Below, piece after piece: positions 7,333 to 7,399 of a DNA stretch of 7,399 nucleotides. The stretch covers positions 1 to 7,399 of the forward strand of contig WTJB01000102.1 of NCBI GenBank assembly GCA_011526335.1, written 5' to 3'. Position 1 is the stretch's first letter. The number at the start of each line of letters is the position of its first letter. Under the pieces are notes generated by a model. It was not told the DNA's origin, searched no databases, and was given only the letters and a program-made list of their open reading frames with translations. This stretch comes from Candidatus Arcticimaribacter sp. GTDB taxonomy: Bacteria > Bacteroidota > Bacteroidia > Flavobacteriales > Flavobacteriaceae. A program made the translations under genes and the position numbers.

Positions 7333-7346
7333 CCCATAAATATGGG
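7333..7346 (+). repeat. 6-bp inverted repeat in the tRNA leader
   Basis: CCCATA (7333-7338) and TATGGG (7341-7346) are separated by AA. The repeat spans the likely transcription start and ends 3 nt before the mature tRNA. It could form a small hairpin in DNA or, in part, in the leader RNA, but a 2-nt loop is strained. Function is unknown. Confidence 0.3.
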
Positions 7347-7349
7347 AAT

Positions 7350-7399
7350 GGAGAGGTGGCAGAGTGGTAATGCAGCAGATTGCTAATCTGTGAACGCGT
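7350..7399 (+). tRNA. tRNA-Ser(GCU), 5' part, cut by the window edge
   Basis: The strand folds as a tRNA. The 5' acceptor strand is GGAGAGG (7350-7356), followed by TG. The D arm is GCA (7359-7361) paired with TGC (7371-7373) around a GG-containing loop. The anticodon stem is GCAGA (7375-7379) with TCTGT (7387-7391), around the loop TTGCTAA. The anticodon GCT at 7382-7384 reads AGC/AGU serine codons. The GGAGAGGTGGCAGAGTGG start is typical of class II tRNA-Ser. The last eight bases begin the long variable arm. The T arm and 3' acceptor strand lie beyond the window. Confidence 0.93.

Noticed and set aside
7350..7399. tRNA-Ser as an integration site for a mobile element
   Set aside because: tRNA genes are common attachment sites, but the 3' half is outside the window and no integrase or direct repeat is visible.
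1..7399. CRISPR arrays, insertion sequences, long direct repeats, defence or toxin-antitoxin genes
   Set aside because: None seen. Nearly all sequence is accounted for by recognised core genes, and the remaining gaps are all under 230 nt.

Overview
The window looks like a core chromosomal segment from a member of the Bacteroidota, most likely the class Flavobacteriia. The clues are the moderately AT-rich composition, starts without Shine-Dalgarno sequences behind A/T-rich leaders, Bacteroidota-type promoter boxes (TTG, about 20 nt, then TAnnTTTG), the ...SFA|Q signal-peptide end of the TPR protein, and the protein families themselves. I cannot name a genus from the sequence alone. I see no insertion sequence, CRISPR array, phage gene, toxin-antitoxin pair or other accessory system, and the coding density is high.

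Layout. (1) Bases 1-324, minus strand: the N-terminal 108 codons of the AAA+ chaperone ClpC, running off the left edge. (2) Bases 325-550: a 226-nt divergent promoter region with no gene. (3) Bases 551-3043, plus: complete gyrA. (4) Bases 3091-4305, plus: a secreted TPR-repeat protein of unknown role, 47 nt behind gyrA with no terminator between them. (5) Bases 4326-4353: a perfect 12-bp hairpin flanked by A and T tracts, acting as a bidirectional terminator between convergent genes. (6) Bases 4353-5102, minus: an SH3b-NlpC/P60 cell-wall peptidase with a non-ATG start. (7) Bases 5103-5231: a short divergent promoter region. (8) Bases 5232-7274, plus: a 7TM-HD membrane protein of the PgpH family, predicted to hydrolyse c-di-AMP. 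(9) Bases 7350-7399, plus: the 5' two thirds of a tRNA-Ser(GCU), cut by the right edge, with a textbook promoter just upstream.

Functionally these are housekeeping genes: protein quality control (ClpC), DNA supercoiling (GyrA), peptidoglycan peptide cleavage (NlpC/P60), nucleotide second-messenger turnover (PgpH) and translation (tRNA). The divergent NlpC/P60-PgpH pair joins two functions linked to cell-wall homeostasis, but co-regulation is only an inference.

I did not find an undescribed system. The points most worth a second look are small ones. The peptidase start region has a -7 box lying over the upstream TTG and a five-codon mini-ORF whose stop overlaps the likely start as TTGA. The promoter geometry TTG-N20-TACAT recurs before gyrA, the TPR gene and the tRNA. 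GyrA has a degenerate first GyrA box and a better match in its fifth blade. Small inverted repeats sit at the probable transcript starts of pgpH and the tRNA.
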